64,000 bases of DNA from Nipponacmea schrenckii (GCA_030562195.1 CM060199.1:26990338-27054337), one strand, 5' to 3'; shown: positions 1-14,050, counted from the first letter of the stretch. The notes: generated from the sequence alone by a model not told the origin. Numbers and translations are program-made.

Positions 1-298
1 ATATAACAAATTCTAAATATCTCGGAAGCTGCACAATTGTTACAAACAGGTCTAGTTATTATTATGGAATTGGATATTATAAATGCAACGTTTCACCCAT
101 GCAATAGAAGGGACGCGCACTGCCTTGGTACCGTCTAACGGTTCTAGTCTTTATTTGAATGACCTAAAAAATGATCTAAAGATATAATAACGGCATCTGT
201 AAATTTTTCAAACTCAAACTCAAACTTAGTAACTTACACATGAAAGGGGAAGTGACATCATGTAACAGAATTGTTAACTCTTGGAATTAAGCTTTTTT

Positions 299-480
299 TA
301 TACCGCCACATGGATATGTGGACGTATATTGTTGTCGCCCCTGTCCGTCCCTCAACATTTGTTATAGACACTATAGAAGCTACAATTTGATATGGATTTT
401 GATGAAACTTGGTGTGCGCATTGGAATTGACAAGTTGGCGGTCAAGTTCGAATTTGACAATTTTTCGATGAACAGTTCAT
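299..480 (+). repeat. 5' end of a pearl-like composite repeat (truncated)
   Basis: A hairpin at 299-328 (TATACCGCCACAT paired with ATGTGGACGTATA) is followed by TTGTTGTCGCCCCTGTCCGTCC and one partial unit of the roughly 160 bp repeat. The same opening recurs at 874, 5425, 7073, 8734, 10206, 14198 and 16069, so this is a truncated copy of that element. The flanks 1-298 and 481-868 show no gene; I see only A+T-rich sequence. Confidence 0.7.
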
Positions 481-868
481 GAGTAATTGCACTTGACTTA
501 GGGGTGGGCGGTATTGCAAATTCTTAATACCATGTTTTTTTTTTATAGAATTCTGAGTCTTGTCACTTCTATGTCGCTGTCCATTGTCTTGCGTTCCTAT
601 GTTCACTTTTAGACAGTTATTTTTTTCTTTATAAAGAACATGTGCTTCCTGTTGGTAACGGTACTAATAGTTCTATTCTATTACTAGGGTGTTCAGGACA
701 AGTGACGTTATCCATTAAAATGTCTAGATTTTTAAATATAGAGTCAATTTTAGATATTTTTGAATGAATTTGATCTTAAGCGTATATAATATTACTGCAT
801 TGAGATAACTGTAAAAAGAAAATAGCGGTTAACTTGTCACAGGCCTGTAAAGAAGGATAAGGGTGGTA

Positions 869-2893
869 CTTTTTATACGCCCACATGAAATGGGGGGCGT
901 ATATTGTCGTCACCCACATCCGTCCGTCCGTCCGTCCGTCCGTCCGTCCACAATTGCTCGTAAACACTCTACACGGTGTAATTCTTGACGGAATTAGATG
1001 AAACTTAATATGAGTGTTTATGATCACGCAAGGATGAACCCTATCGAAAATCAGCGAAATCGAAAAACATTTAGTATGAGTTATTGCCCTTGTTCTTGAA
1101 AACGTGTTCAATTTTAGCTTTTAAACATTCTTGAGAGAACAATTTTTAATGGATTTTAATGAAACTTGGCCTGTGTTTTTGTTATGACCCAAGGATGAAG
1201 CCTATTGAAAACCAGTCAAATCGAAAAAAAATTAATATCAGTTATTGCCCTTGTTTTTGAAAACGCGTTCAATTTTTAGCTTGTAAACACTCTACAAAGC
1301 ACAGTTATTGACCGATTTTGACGAAACTTGCTGAAATTGTTTAATATCACCCAAGAATGAACCCTTTTGAAAATAGCACATATCGAAATATATTTAATAG
1401 GAATTATTGCCTTTGTTCTATAAAATGTGTTGGATTTTTGCCTTGTAAACACTCTACAAGTCACAATTCTTGAGCGATTTTGACATAACTTGGCATGAGT
1501 ATTTGTAATCACCTAAGGATGAACCCTATTGAAATTCAGTCAAATCGAAAAATATTTAGTATCAGTTATTGCCCTTGTGTTTGAAAACGCGTTCAATTTT
1601 AGCTTGTAAGCACTCTAGAAAGAACAGTTCTTAATGGATTTTGATAAAACTTGGCTTGAGTATTTGTTTTTACCCAAGGATGAACCTTATTGAAAATCAA
1701 ATAAATCGAAATATATTTAGTGTCAGTTATTGCCCTTGTGTTTGAAAACAGGTTTAACTTTTTAATAAATACTCTAGAAGGTACAATTCATGACCAATGT
1801 TGACAAAACTCACTGAAATTGTTGGATATCGCAAGGGATGAGCCTAATTGAAAATTAAAATTATCAAAATATATCTAATATGAATTATTGCCCTTGTTCT
1901 TTTAAACGCGTTCGATTTTTGTCTCGTAAACACTCTACATGGCACAATTCTTGATGGATTTCGATGAAACTTGGTGTGAGAGTGTGTTATAACTCAAGGA
2001 TGAACCCTATTGAAAATCAGCAAAATCGAAAAAAATTTTAGTATGAGTTACTGCTCTTGTTCTTGAAAACGCATTCAATTTTAGCTTGTAAACACTCTAG
2101 AAAGAACTATTCTTAATGGATTTTGATTAACTTTGGCTTGAGTATTTGTTTTTACCCATGGATGAACCCTATTATAAATCAAATAAATAGAAATATATTT
2201 AGTGTCAGTTATAGCCCATGTTCTTGAAAACTTTTAATTTAAGCTTTTAATTTTAGCTTGTAAACACTCTAGAAAGAACAATTTTTAATGGATTTTGATG
2301 TAACTTGGCTGGAGTATTTGTTGTCTCCCAAGGATGAACCCTATTGAAAATCGAAAAATATTTAGTACAAGTTATTGACCTTGTTTTTGAAAACGCGTTC
2401 AATTTAACTCGTAAACACTCTAGAAAGAACAATTTTGAATGGATTTTGATGAAACTTGGCTTTAGTATTTGTTTTCTCACAAGGATAAACCCTATTGAAA
2501 ATCAGATAAATCGAAAAATATTTAGTGTCAGTTATTGCGCCTGTTTTCAAAAACGCTTTCAACTTTTGGCTTGTGAACACTCTAAACATTCCTTTTTGAC
2601 AAACTCGCTGAAATTGTTTAATATCAACCAAGGATGAGCCTTATTAAGAATTAAAAATATCAAAATATTATTAAGGGTGAACCCTATTGCAAATCATAAA
2701 AATACCGAAAAATATTTAATGAGTTGTTATTAGGTACAATTCTTGACAGTTTTTAATGAAACTAGAGACCCTAGAAAAAAATAGGTTGGTAGGTTGAATA
2801 ATTCATTCCACTTATTGTAACCTTACTGAAAAGTTTTTATTTGAAATAAATGCTGCCAGTGGGCGTATATTACCTTGCCTGGCAAGCTATCTT
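869..2893 (+). mobile_element. Complete pearl-like element with about 11 tandem 161-bp units
   Basis: The copy opens with a hairpin (874-903), then seven CCGT repeats near 920-950. About eleven diverged units follow, each marked by a 'gtaaacactctaga' segment near 958, 1120, 1282, 1442, 1603, 1763, 1923, 2085, 2257, 2408 and 2570, a spacing near 161 bp. It ends at 2852-2893 with GCTGCCAGTGGGCGTATATT, then CTTGCC-T-GGCAAG, which can fold, then CTATCTT. This layout (5' block, CCGT microsatellite, 160-bp core repeats, 3' block with palindrome) matches the bivalve pearl elements, usually grouped with non-autonomous Helitron/Helentron transposons. That assignment is inference. No protein is encoded; short open frames inside are chance. 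Confidence 0.7.
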
Positions 2894-4165
2894 TTTTATA
2901 GGTATATATTATTATTTATATTATGGTACCGTCTTCACGACGTCATAGTCATGGGGTCTCCTTCTTATTGGCTGTTACTGCCATGTATTAAAATAACTGG
3001 CCAATAAAATGAATGTATTGGGATTCCCCAATCTCTGACCTTTCTATTTGCCAATAACGGAATATACTATTATCAATAGAAGGGGAAAGGGGAGATTTTG
3101 CTTAAAAAAAAGTCTTATTTTGCACTGAAATATTAAGTTAAAATCATGTTGATTTGAAATCAGTAACCATTTCTACTTTAGAAAGTATTAAATAGAATTA
3201 TGTGGACATAAGCAGTCGGCAAAATTTTCTTTGAAATGGAACTAACACCCCCTCAACAATAACGAAATTGACTCTTCTGGTGTAGATCAAATGTCAGGTT
3301 TGTTTGTGTGTATTGAGTCGTTTGTTGATGAATTTGGCAAACCAGCATGATTAAAATCAAAATAAGACCGGCTGATTTTAAGATAAGCATAAAAAACACA
3401 TGATTTTCTTTAATATTTTGACAGTGACTGTCAGATAATCAGTATCGTGGTACATTGAAACCAGTGAAATCATACGGGACGGAACGAATTAGTTCATTAT
3501 AGCCGAAATTCGTTTTCATTTTCTATGTCCGCCATCTTGGATAAAGTCAAAATTACCCATACCATCCCCAAGACTTTTAAAAAATCGTCCAGTCTTATGG
3601 TATCTAGTGCATCGGTAAATTTATTCACCTCGTACCAAATTCTCTTCAATTCACCTACACGCATGTCGTTATTTTCGTCATCGGATTCGGAATTTTATGG
3701 GCTTTGTACTTAGCCATGTTGATGTTGAGAATAGAATGACACTTGAGGACGGTTATCGTTATTTACGATTTCGCCGTATATTTATTGTTTTGACCGGTAA
3801 CCAAAATGAATATCTTGGGACTGTGGGTGAACAGAGGAGGACAAAAGGATTACACAAAATGTTAATTAAGTTTAATTGATAAATAGTAATTGATATGGGT
3901 GTGAAATTCTGTGACAATTTATTGCCGTGATTGGGGCGATTGAGATTATCGGTTTATTATGACTAATCCATTCGTAATAACAATTAATTTGGGTACACAG
4001 GGTGTCAATTTCTAATTGTTATTACCGAAAAATTCGCTACTAGCATTTCGTTTTATCCATTTATTTTTCAATGAAATTAGTGCAGTGAAAAATGGGACTT
4101 ATAAATGTGTTCGTTATTACCGGTTTTTCGGTATAAGCATGTTCGGTATAAGTGAGGACCACTGT
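2894..4165. other. Intergenic stretch, no gene seen
   Basis: I see no exon with splice signals here. Around 4110-4166 the sequence ends with 'cggtataagtgaggaccactg', with related 'ttattaccgaaaa' motifs at 4020 and 3495. This resembles the end of a decayed pogo/Tc1-like element on the minus strand, but I could not find a matching left terminus. Confidence 0.4.
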
Positions 4166-5157
4166 ATTTTCAATGAGCATTTTTCAATGGATTTGAATGA
4201 AACTTGGTGTGAGCATTAGAATTGATAAGACGGCAGTCAAGTTAGAATTGGACGATTTTTCAATGAACGCTTTTTAAGTTATTGCCCTTGACTTAGTTAC
4301 ATCACATCAAAATTGATGATGCAATAGAAGATACAATTTTCAATGAATTTGAATGAAACATGGTATGTGAATTGGAATTGATAAGGCGGTGGTCAAGTTT
4401 TGAATTTGACAATTTTTTGATAAACGGTTTTCAAGTTATTGCCCTTGACTTAGTAAAATTGCGTCAAAATTTTATTGTGAGTGCAATACAAGCTACAATA
4501 TTTAATGGATTCTGATAAAACTAATTGTGAAGGATTGAAATTGATAAAAACGCCGGTCAAATGCTAATATGACTATTTTTTCAAAGAATGGTTTGCGAGT
4601 TATTGCCCTTTACTTTGTAAATAGCGTCAAAATTTTATTGTGCGTGCGATAGGGGCTACAATTTTCAAGGGATTTTAATGAAACTTGGTATGAGCATTGA
4701 AATTGATAAGGCAGTGGTCAAGTTCGAATTTGACAATTTTTGGATAAACAGTTAATGAGTTATTGCCCTTGACTAAGTAAAATTGGGTAAAAATTGTTAT
4801 TGTGGGTGCAAGAGAAGCTACAATTTTCAATGGATTTTGATGAAACTTAGTATGAGTATTGAAATTTGATAAGACGGCAGTCAAGTTCGAAATTGACGAT
4901 TTTTCGATGAACATTTTTTTTAGTTATTGCCCTTGAATTAGTAATATCTTTAAAATTTTATTGTGGGTGCAATAGAAGCTTGATGAAATGGGTTGGAGCA
5001 TTGGAATTGATATGACTTCAGTCAAGTTCGAATTTGACAATTTTTTTGATGAACAGTTTTTGACCTATTGCCCTCGACTTAGTAAAATCTTGTTATAATT
5101 TTATTGTTGATGCAATAAAACCTACAATTTTCAAAGGATTTTGATGAAACTTGGTGT
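4166..5157 (+). repeat. Tandem array of a second 160-bp unit type
   Basis: About six units begin with 'ttttcaatggatttgaatgaaacttg' variants near 4185, 4337, 4500, 4660, 4815 and 5115. They share 'gtcaagttcgaatttgac' and 'gttattgcccttgactta'. The unit is clearly related to the one at 869-2893 but belongs to a different subfamily, in which 'agcattggaattgataagac' replaces 'gtatttgtaatcacccaagg'. No 5' hairpin or CCGT tract precedes it, so the element is 5'-truncated. Confidence 0.7.
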
Positions 5158-8100
5158 GAGCATTGGAATTGATAAGACCTCAGTCATGTTTGAATTTGAC
5201 AATTTTTCAATGAACGGTTTGGAGTTCTTGCCCTTGACTAAGTAAAATTGATTCAAAATTCTATTGTGGTTGCAATAAGAAGCGGCAATTTTCAAAGGAT
5301 TTTGATGGAACTTGGTGTAAGCATTTGAATTGATAAAACAGTAGTCAAGTTTGAATGTGACAACTTTTTTTCATGAATGGTTTTTGAGTTTTTGCCCTCG
5401 ACTTCAATACTCAGTTAATGTTTTTATACACCCACATTATAATGTGGTCGTATATTGTCGTCACCCCTGTCCGTCTGTTCGACCGTCCACAGATGCTTGT
5501 GAGAGCGATAAAGACTACAGTTTTCAATGGACTTGAATGAAACTTGCTGTGATCATTTATATTGAAGAGATCTCGGACAAGTTTGAAATTAGCAATTTTT
5601 CGATGAATGTTTTTTATTTATTGCCCTTGACTTAGTATAACGCATTAAAATTGGCTTCTAAATGCTAAAGAAACTACAGTTTTCATCGGATTTGAATTTG
5701 AATGATACTTGCTGTGATCATTTATATTGATGAGTTTGAAAAAGGCGATTTTTTCGATGAATCGTTTTTGAGTTATTGCACTTGACTTAGTCAAAACACA
5801 CCAAAATGGGCTTGTGAAAGGGATAGAGATCACAAATTCCATTCGATTTGAATGAAATTTGGTGTTATCATTTATATTGATGAAATCTTGGGCAAGTTCG
5901 ATAGTGACATTTTTCCGGTGAATGTTTTTTTGAGTTATTGGCCTTGACTAAGTAAAAACGCCTTGAAGTAGAACACGATAGAGACTACAGTTTCCATCTG
6001 ATTTAAATGAAATTGGGTGTGATCATTGAAGTTGATGTCATCTTGTTCAAGTTCGAAATTGACAATTTTTCAATATACTGTTTTTGAGTTATTGCACTTG
6101 ACTTAGTCAATTGGCTTGTGATTGCGATAGACAATACAGTTTCCATCTGATTTGAATCAAATTTGGTGTGAATATTTATATTGATGAGAACTTGGATTAG
6201 ACATAAATAATCTTAGAGTTTTTGCCTCCGTTAAAACCGAATATTTATTTTAAAGTGGGCGTATTTTGCTATGCAACCACTTATTTGAGTTATTGCTCAA
6301 TTTGTTATTCAAATTCAATGCTTCCAGTGGGCGTATGTGACCTTGCCTGGCAAGCTATCTTAATGAAATGATGATTTTTCGATAAATGTTTTTGAGTTAT
6401 TGCCCCTGCCTCTATATTGTTGTAGACACGATAGAAGCTACAATTTTCAATAGACTTTAATGAAACTTGGTGTGAGCATTTGAATTGATAAGATGGCGGT
6501 CAAGTTCGAATTTGACAATTTTTCATAGGAACAGTTTATGAGTAATTGCACTTGACTAAGTAAAATTGTGGAAAAATTCCTTTGTTGTAAACACTAAAGA
6601 AGCTACAATTTTCTATGGATTTTAATGAATTTTGGTTTGAGCATTGGAATTGTTCCAAGCGGTCATGTTCGATTTTAATGATTTTTTTGGTTAACAGTTT
6701 TTGAGTGATTGCTAAAACTTCCAATTTTCACAGGATTTTGATGAAACTTGGTGTGAGCATTTGAATTGATTAGACCTGAGACAATTTTGAATTTGACAAT
6801 TTTTCAATGAGCATTGGAATTGATAAGACCTCAGTCATGTTTGAATTTGACAATTTTTCAATGAACGGTTTGGAGTTCTTGCCCTTGACTAAGTAAAATT
6901 GAATCAAAATTCTATTGTTGCAATAAGAAGCGGCAATTTTCAAAGGATTTTGATGGAACTTGGTGTAAGCATTTGAATTGATAAAACAGTAGTCAAGTTT
7001 GAATGTGACAACTTTTTTTCATGAATGGTTTTTGAGTTTTTGCCCTCGACTTCAATACTCAGTTAATGTTTTTATACACCCACATTATAATGTGGTCGTA
7101 TATTGTCGTCACCCCTGTCCGTCTGTTCGACCGTCCACAGATGCTTGTGAGAGCGATAAAGACTACAGTTTTCAATGGACTTGAATGAAACTTGCTGTGA
7201 TCATTTATATTGAAGAGATCTCGGACAAGTTTGAAATTAGCAATTTTTCGATGAATGTTTTTTATTTATTGCCCTTGACTTAGTATAACGCATTAAAATT
7301 GGCTTCTAAATGCTAAAGAAACTACAGTTTTCATCGGATTTGAATTTGAATGATACTTGCTGTGATCATTTATATTGATGAGTTTGAAAAAGGCGATTTT
7401 TTCGATGAATCGTTTTTGAGTTATTGCACTTGACTTAGTCAAAACACACCAAAATGGGCTTGTGAAAGGGATAGAGATCACAAATTCCATTCGATTTGAA
7501 TGAAATTTGGTGTTATCATTTATATTGATGAAATCTTGGGCAAGTTCGATAGTGACATTTTTCCGGTGAATGTTTTTTTGAGTTATTGGCCTTGACTAAG
7601 TAAAAACGCCTTGAAGTAGAACACGATAGAGACTACAGTTTCCATCTGATTTAAATGAAATTGGGTGTGATCATTGAAGTTGATGTCATCTTGTTCAAGT
7701 TCGAAATTGACAATTTTTCAATATACTGTTTTTGAGTTATTGCACTTGACTTAGTCAATTGGCTTGTGATTGCGATAGACAATACAGTTTCCATCTGATT
7801 TGAATCAAATTTGGTGTGAATATTTATATTGATGAGAACTTGGATTAGACATAAATAATCTTAGAGTTTTTGCCTCCGTTAAAACCGAATATTTATTTTA
7901 AAGTGGGCGTATTTTGCTATGCAACCACTTATTTGAGTTATTGCTCAATTTGTTATTCAAATTCAATGCTTCCAGTGGGCGTATGTGACCTTGCCTGGCA
8001 AGCTATCTTAATGAAATGATGATTTTTCGATAAATTTTTTTTGAGTTATTGCCCCTGCCTCTATATTGTTGTAGACAAGATAGAAGCTACAATTTTCAAT

Positions 8101-10170
8101 AGACTTTAATGAAACTTGGTGTGAGCATTTGAATTGATAAGATGGCGGTCAAGTTCGAATTTGACAATTTTTCATAGGAACAGTTTATGAGTAATTGCAC
8201 TTGACTAAGTAAAATTGTGGAAAAATTCCTTTGTTGAAAAACACTAAAGAAGCTAAAATTTTTTCTATGGATTTTAATGAATTTTGGTTTGAGCATTGGA
8301 ATTGTTCCAAGCGGTCATGTTCGTTTTTAATGATTTTTTTGGTTAACAGTTTTTGAGTGATTGCTAAAACTTCCAATTTTCACAGGATTTTAAATGAAAC
8401 TTGGTGTGAGCATTTGAATTGATTAGACCTGAGACAATTTTAAATTTTTGACAATTTTTCAATGAGCATTGGAATTGATAAGACCTCAGTCATGTTTGAA
8501 TTTGACAATTTTTCAATGAAGGGTTTTTGGAGTTCTTGCCCTTGACTAAGTAAAATTGAATCAAAATTCTATTGTTGCAATAAGAAGCGGCAATTTTCAA
8601 AGGTTTTTTGATGGAACTTGGTGTAAGCTTTTTGAATTGAAAAAAACAGTAGTCAAGTTTGAATGTGACAACTTTTTTTCATAAAATGGTTTTTGAGTTT
8701 TTGCCCTCGACTTCAATACTCAGTTAATGTTTTTATACACCCACATTATAATGTGGTCATATATTGTCGTCCCCCCCTGCCCGGGCCCTGTTCGACCGTC
8801 CACAGATGCTTGTGAGAGCGATAAAGACTACATTTTTTCAATGGCCCTTGAATGAAACTTGCTGTGATCATTTATATTGAAGAGATCTGGGGACAATTTT
8901 TGAAATTAGCAATTTTTCGATGAATTTTTTTTTATTTATTGCCCTTGACTTAGTATAACGCATTAAAATTGGCTTCTAAATGCTAAAGAAACTACAGTTT
9001 TCATCGGATTTGAATTTGAATGATACTTGCTGTGATCATTTATATTGATGAGTTTGAAAAAGGCGATTTTTTCGATGAATCGTTTTTGAGTTATTGCACT
9101 TGACTTAGTCAAAACACACCAAAATGGGCTTGTGAAAGGGATAGAGATCAAAAATTTCCCCATTCGATTTGAATAAAATTTTTGGTGTTATCATTTATAT
9201 TGATAAAAATCTTGGGCAAGTTCGATAGGGGACATTTTTCCGGTGAATGTTTTTTTGAGTTATTGGCCTTGACTAAGTAAAAACGCCTTGAAGTAGAACA
9301 CGATAGAGACTACATTTTTCCATCTGATTTAAATGAAATTGGGTGTGATCATTGAAGTTGATGTCATCTTGTTCAAGTTCGAAATTGACAATTTTTCAAT
9401 ATACTTTTTTTTGAGTTATTGCACTTACCTTAGTCAATTGGCTTGTGATTGCGATAGACAATACATTTTTCCATCTGATTTGAATAAAATTTTGGGTTTG
9501 TGAATTTTTTATATTGATGAGAACTTGGATTAGACATAAATAATCTTAGATTTTTTTGCCTCCGTTAAAACCGAATATTTATTTTAAAGTGGGCGTTTTT
9601 TTGCTATGAAACCCCACTTATTTGAGTTATTGCTCAATTTGTTATTCAAATTCAATGCTTCCAGTGGGCGTATGTGACCTTGCCTGGCAAGCTATCTTAA
9701 TGAAATGATGTTTTTTTCGATAAATTTTTTTTGAGTTATTGCCCCTGCCTCTATATTGTTGTAGACAAGATAGAAGCTAAAATTTTTTCAATAGACTTTA
9801 ATGAAACTTGGTGTGAGCATTTGAATTGATAAGATGGCGGTCAAGTTCGAATTTGACAATTTTTCATGGGAAAACAGTTTATGAGTAATTGCACTTGACA
9901 AAAGTAAAATTGGGGAAAAAAATTCCCTTTTTGTTGAAAAACACTAAAGAAGCTACAATTTTCTATGGATTTTAATGAATTTTGGTTTGAGCATTGGAAT
10001 TGTTCCAAGCGGTCATGTTCGATTTTAATGATTTTTTTGGTTAACATTTTTTTGAGTGATTGCAAAAACTTCCAATTTTCACAGGATTTTGATGAAACTT
10101 GGTGTGAGCATTTGAATTGATTAGACCTGAGAAAATTTTTTGAATTTGACAATTTTTCAATGAAGGGTTT
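5158..10170 (+). repeat. 1.65 kb segment in three tandem copies
   Basis: Copy 1 is 5158-6808, copy 2 is 6809-8463 and copy 3 runs from 8464 to about 10170. Copies 1 and 2 are almost identical; the main difference is a 3-bp deletion near 6917, which changes the offset from 1651 to 1648. Each copy contains a pearl-like 5' hairpin (5425, 7073, 8734), about five core units, and the 3' block ending in CTTGCCTGGCAAGCTATCTT (about 6319-6361, 7967-8009, 9656-9698). After that come one or two more core units. Copy 3 differs in an unusual way (see findings). No protein-coding content. Confidence 0.85.
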
Positions 10171-10205
10171 TTGGGATTTGACTTCAATATTCAGTGAATT
10201 TTTTT

Positions 10206-11134
10206 TATACGCCCACATAAAAATGGGGGGCGTATATTTTTTGTCACCCACGTCCGCCCCGTCCGTCCGTCCGTCCGTCCGTCCACAATTGCTCGTAAAC
10301 ACTCTACACGGGGTTATTCTTGACGGATTTAGATGAAACTTAATATGAGTGTTTATGATCACGCAAGGATGAACCCTATTAAAAAATCAGCAAAATCGGA
10401 AAAAAATTAGTATGATTTTCGTGCCCTTGTTCTTGAATGGCTCGTAAACACTCTACAACGTGCAATTCTTGACCGATTTTGATGAAACTTGGTGTGAGAG
10501 TATGTTATAACTCAAGGAAAAAACCCTATCGAAAATCAGCGAAATCAAAAAAACATTTAGAATGAGTTATTGCCCTTTTTTCTTGAAAACGCATTCAATT
10601 TTAGCTTGTAAACACTCTAGAAAGAACAATTTTAAATGGATTTTGATGAAACTTGCTTTTAGTATTTGTTTTCTCACAAGGAAAAACCCCTATTGAAAAT
10701 CAGATAAATAAAAAAAACGTTTTTCAATTTTTTGGCTTGTGAACATTCCTTTTTGACAAAACTCGCTGAAATTGTTTAATATCAACCAAGGATGAGCCTT
10801 ATTAAGAATTAAAAATATCAAAATATTATTAAGGGTGAACCCTATTGAAAAATCATAAAAATACCGAAAAATATTTAATGAGTTGTTATTAGGTACAATT
10901 CTTGACAGTTTTTTTAAAGAAACTAGAGGGCCCTAGAAAAAAATAGGTTGGAAGGTTGAATATTTCATTCGACTTATTGTAACCTTACTGAAAAGTTTTT
11001 TTTTTGAAATAAATGCTGCCAGTGGGCGTATATTACCTTGCCTGGCAAGCTAAACTTTTGAGTTATTGCTCAATTTATTATTCAAATTCAATGCTGCCAG
11101 TGGGTGTATGTTACCTTACCTGGCAAGCTATCTT
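10206..11134 (+). mobile_element. Short pearl-like element with two successive 3' ends
   Basis: The hairpin at 10206-10236 and a CCGT tract near 10258-10285 are followed by about four core units. Two 3' blocks follow, at 11015-11052 and 11092-11134. The second is slightly diverged (GTGGGTGTATGTTACCTTACC). The doubled terminus suggests that one element inserted at, or recombined with, the end of another. Confidence 0.65.
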
Positions 11135-11477
11135 GATTTTTTTTGAACAAGTGTTGATTTAGTTTTAAAACAAAAATAACTAACAAATGAAGGAGTATGA
11201 ATAAAGCATTAAGGACTAGGATTAACAATTTAGACGTCTTGATATTGGACTGTTTGCTCTACCATATTAATGAATTGTATATATATATATATAGATGGAG
11301 AGTGGTGAAATTCTAATGTTGTCATTTTTTGGGGTATTAGGTAATGAGTCTTTTGATTACTTTTTGATATTTTGGAAGGTTTGTCTGTTGTTTTAGCATG
11401 TAATTCCTATCTCTGTGGGCAGTGATGTACTATACTTCTTAGTGTCAGGAAGATTTTCTTTTTCAATATGATTTAGG

Positions 11478-11958
11478 CTTAAAGGGGCACAGTCTTGATT
11501 TGTTTCGGACAATAATCCGACATCCTCAAACACATGAAATCTTTTGTTTAGCTAATCAGAAATAGTCTACAGAGCTTACCTTTGAAATTTGAGCCTTCAA
11601 ATCCATGGGTATACATATTTATCCGTGTTTGAAAATCATAATGTCTTAAGATATTATGAACGTCCCGCCATATTGGAAAATCAAAGAGTTATAAATAGAC
11701 TACTGCACAGGCCCACACTGATAAAACAAAAAGAAAGTACATGTAATAACAATTGTAGATTTTGTCAACAGGACACACAATTTTCAGACTGACTGAAGAC
11801 CAGCCGCGTACAGCACGGAAAAAAATAAAAAGTGAAATTTTTTAGGTATATTTCGAGGTATTTTGCGATTTTCGTAAAGCTTGAGTATTTCTGAGGACTG
11901 TTTAAATGTAACAAAGGCCCAAAACGACCACTAAAAATCAAGATTGTGCCCCTTTAAG
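11478..11958. mobile_element. MITE of about 480 bp with 20-bp inverted ends
   Basis: The left end AAAGGGGCACAGTCTTGATT and the right end AATCAAGATTGTGCCCCTTT are inverted repeats with one mismatch. Both sit in a TTAA context (TTAA at 11479 and at 11954), compatible with a TTAA target duplication as made by piggyBac-type transposases; that class is inference. No coding sequence inside. A second partial copy begins near 34536 and runs into the assembly gap. Confidence 0.75.
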
Positions 11959-12009
11959 ATATTGTAGTATAGAAATATCAATGTCATTCTTTCTATTGAA
12001 TATCCACTC

Positions 12010-14050
12010 AGATCATAAACTGACTGATTTAGTATGAGTTATTGCCCTTGTTCTTGAAAACGCGTTCAATTTTTAGCTTGTAAACACTCTTGAGAGAACA
12101 ATTCTTAATGGATTTTGATGAAACTTGGCTTGAGTATTTGTTATCACCCAAGGATGAAGCCTATTGAAAACCAGTTAAATCGAGAAAAAAAATTAATATC
12201 AGTTATTGCCCTTGTTTTTAAAAAAACTCGTTCAAATTTTGGCTTGTAAACACTCTACAAAGCATAGTTATTGAATGACCGAGTTTGACAAAACTTGCTG
12301 AAATTGTTTAGTATCACCCGAGGATGAACCCTTTTGAAAATAGAAAATATCGAAATATATTTAATATGAATTATTGCCCTTGTTCTATAAAATGTGTTGG
12401 ATTTTTGCCTTGTAAACACTCTACAAGTCACAATTCTTGAGCGATTTTGACGTAATTTGGCATGAGTATTTGTAATCACCTAATGATGAACCCTATTGAA
12501 AATTGAAAAATATTTGATATTCAAATTTTTTAGCTTGTCAATCCTCTAAAAGGCACAATGATTTGTTAATTGCCACTCAAGGATGAACCCTAATGAAAAC
12601 AAGAAATATCACATAATATTTGATTGCCCTTGTTATTTCAAATGATTTCAATTTTTTGGCTCATAAACACTATAAAAGTCACATTTCTTGACTGATTTTA
12701 ACGGAACTTGGCACGAGTATGTGGAATCACCTAAGGATGAACCCTATTGAAAATAAGATAAATCTTAAAATTTTAAATATCAGTTATTGCTCTGTTTTTG
12801 AAAAAAGCATCAAAACTTTAGCTCGTAAACAATTTAGAAGGCACAATGCCTTACAGATTTTGACAGAACTTGCTGAAATTTTTAATTATCATTCAAGGAT
12901 GAAGCCTATTGAAAACGCTTTCAATATTAGCTTGTAAGCACTCTAGAAAGAACAATTCTTAATGGATTTTGATAAAACTTGGCTTGAGTATTTGTTTTTA
13001 CCCAAGGATGAACCTTATTGAAAATCAAATAAATCGAAATATATTTAGTATCAGTTATTGCCCTTGTGTTTGAAAACGGGTTTAACTTTTTGGCTAATAA
13101 ACACTCTAGAAGGTACAATTCATGACCAATGTTGACAAAACTCACTGAAATAGTTGGATATCGCAAGGGATGTGCCTAATTGAAAATTAAAAATATCAAA
13201 ATATATCTAATATGAATTATTGCCCTTGTTCTTTTAAACACGTTCGATTTTTGTCTCGTAAACACTCTTCATGGCACAATTCTTGATGGATTTCGATGAA
13301 ACTTGGTGTGAGAGTGTGTTATAACTCAAGGATGAACCCTATTGAAAATCAGCGAAATCGAAAAAAATTTTAGTATGAGTTACTGCTCTTGTTCTTGAAA
13401 ATGCGTTCAAGTTTAGCTTGTAAACATTCTAGAAAGAACAATTCTTAATGGATTTTGATTTAACTTGACTTGAGTATTTGTTTTTACCCAAGGATGAACC
13501 CTATTATAAATCAAATAAATAGAAATATATTTAGTGTCAGTTATAGCCCTTGTTCTTGAAAACGCGTTCAATTTTAGCTTGTAAACACTCTAGAAAGAAC
13601 AATTCTTAATGGATTTTGATTAACTTTGGCTTGAGTATTTGTTTTTACCCAAGGATGAACCCTATTGAAAATCAGATAAATCGAAAAATATTTAGTGTCA
13701 GTTATTGGGCCTGTTTTCAAAAACGCTTTCAACTTTTGGCACTCTAAAAATTCATTTTCGACAAAACTCGCTGAAATTGTTTAATATCAACCAAGGATGA
13801 GCCTTATTAAAAATATCAAAATATTATTAAGGGTGAACCCTATTGAAAATCATAAAAATACTGAAAAATATTTAATGAGTTGAGTTAGGTACAATTCTTG
13901 ACAGTTTTTAATGAAACTAGAGACCCTAGAAAAAAATATATGGTGGAAGGTTGAATATTTCATTCCACTTATTGTATCCTTACTGGAAAGTTTTTATTTG
14001 AAATAAATGCTGCCAGTGGGCGTATATTACCTTGCCTGGCAAGCTATCTT
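12010..14050 (+). mobile_element. 5'-truncated pearl-like element, second copy of the 869-2893 array
   Basis: The copy starts abruptly inside a core unit with 'tttagtatgagttattgccc' and ends at 14008-14050 with the canonical 3' block. Its units follow the same order as those at 1080-2893; for example the unit with 'ggatatcgcaaggga' lies at 1825 and at 13155, and the degenerate last units correspond. It is therefore a duplicate of that array rather than an independent expansion, with a few extra units around 12500-12930. No coding content. Confidence 0.7.

Noticed and set aside
3525..4219. Three small frames between repeats
   Set aside because: No splice signals or known motif; the last one lies partly in the decayed transposon end.
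5351..9163. Recurring 60-66 codon frames inside the triplication
   Set aside because: They repeat only because the DNA is triplicated; no conserved start, splice sites or domain.
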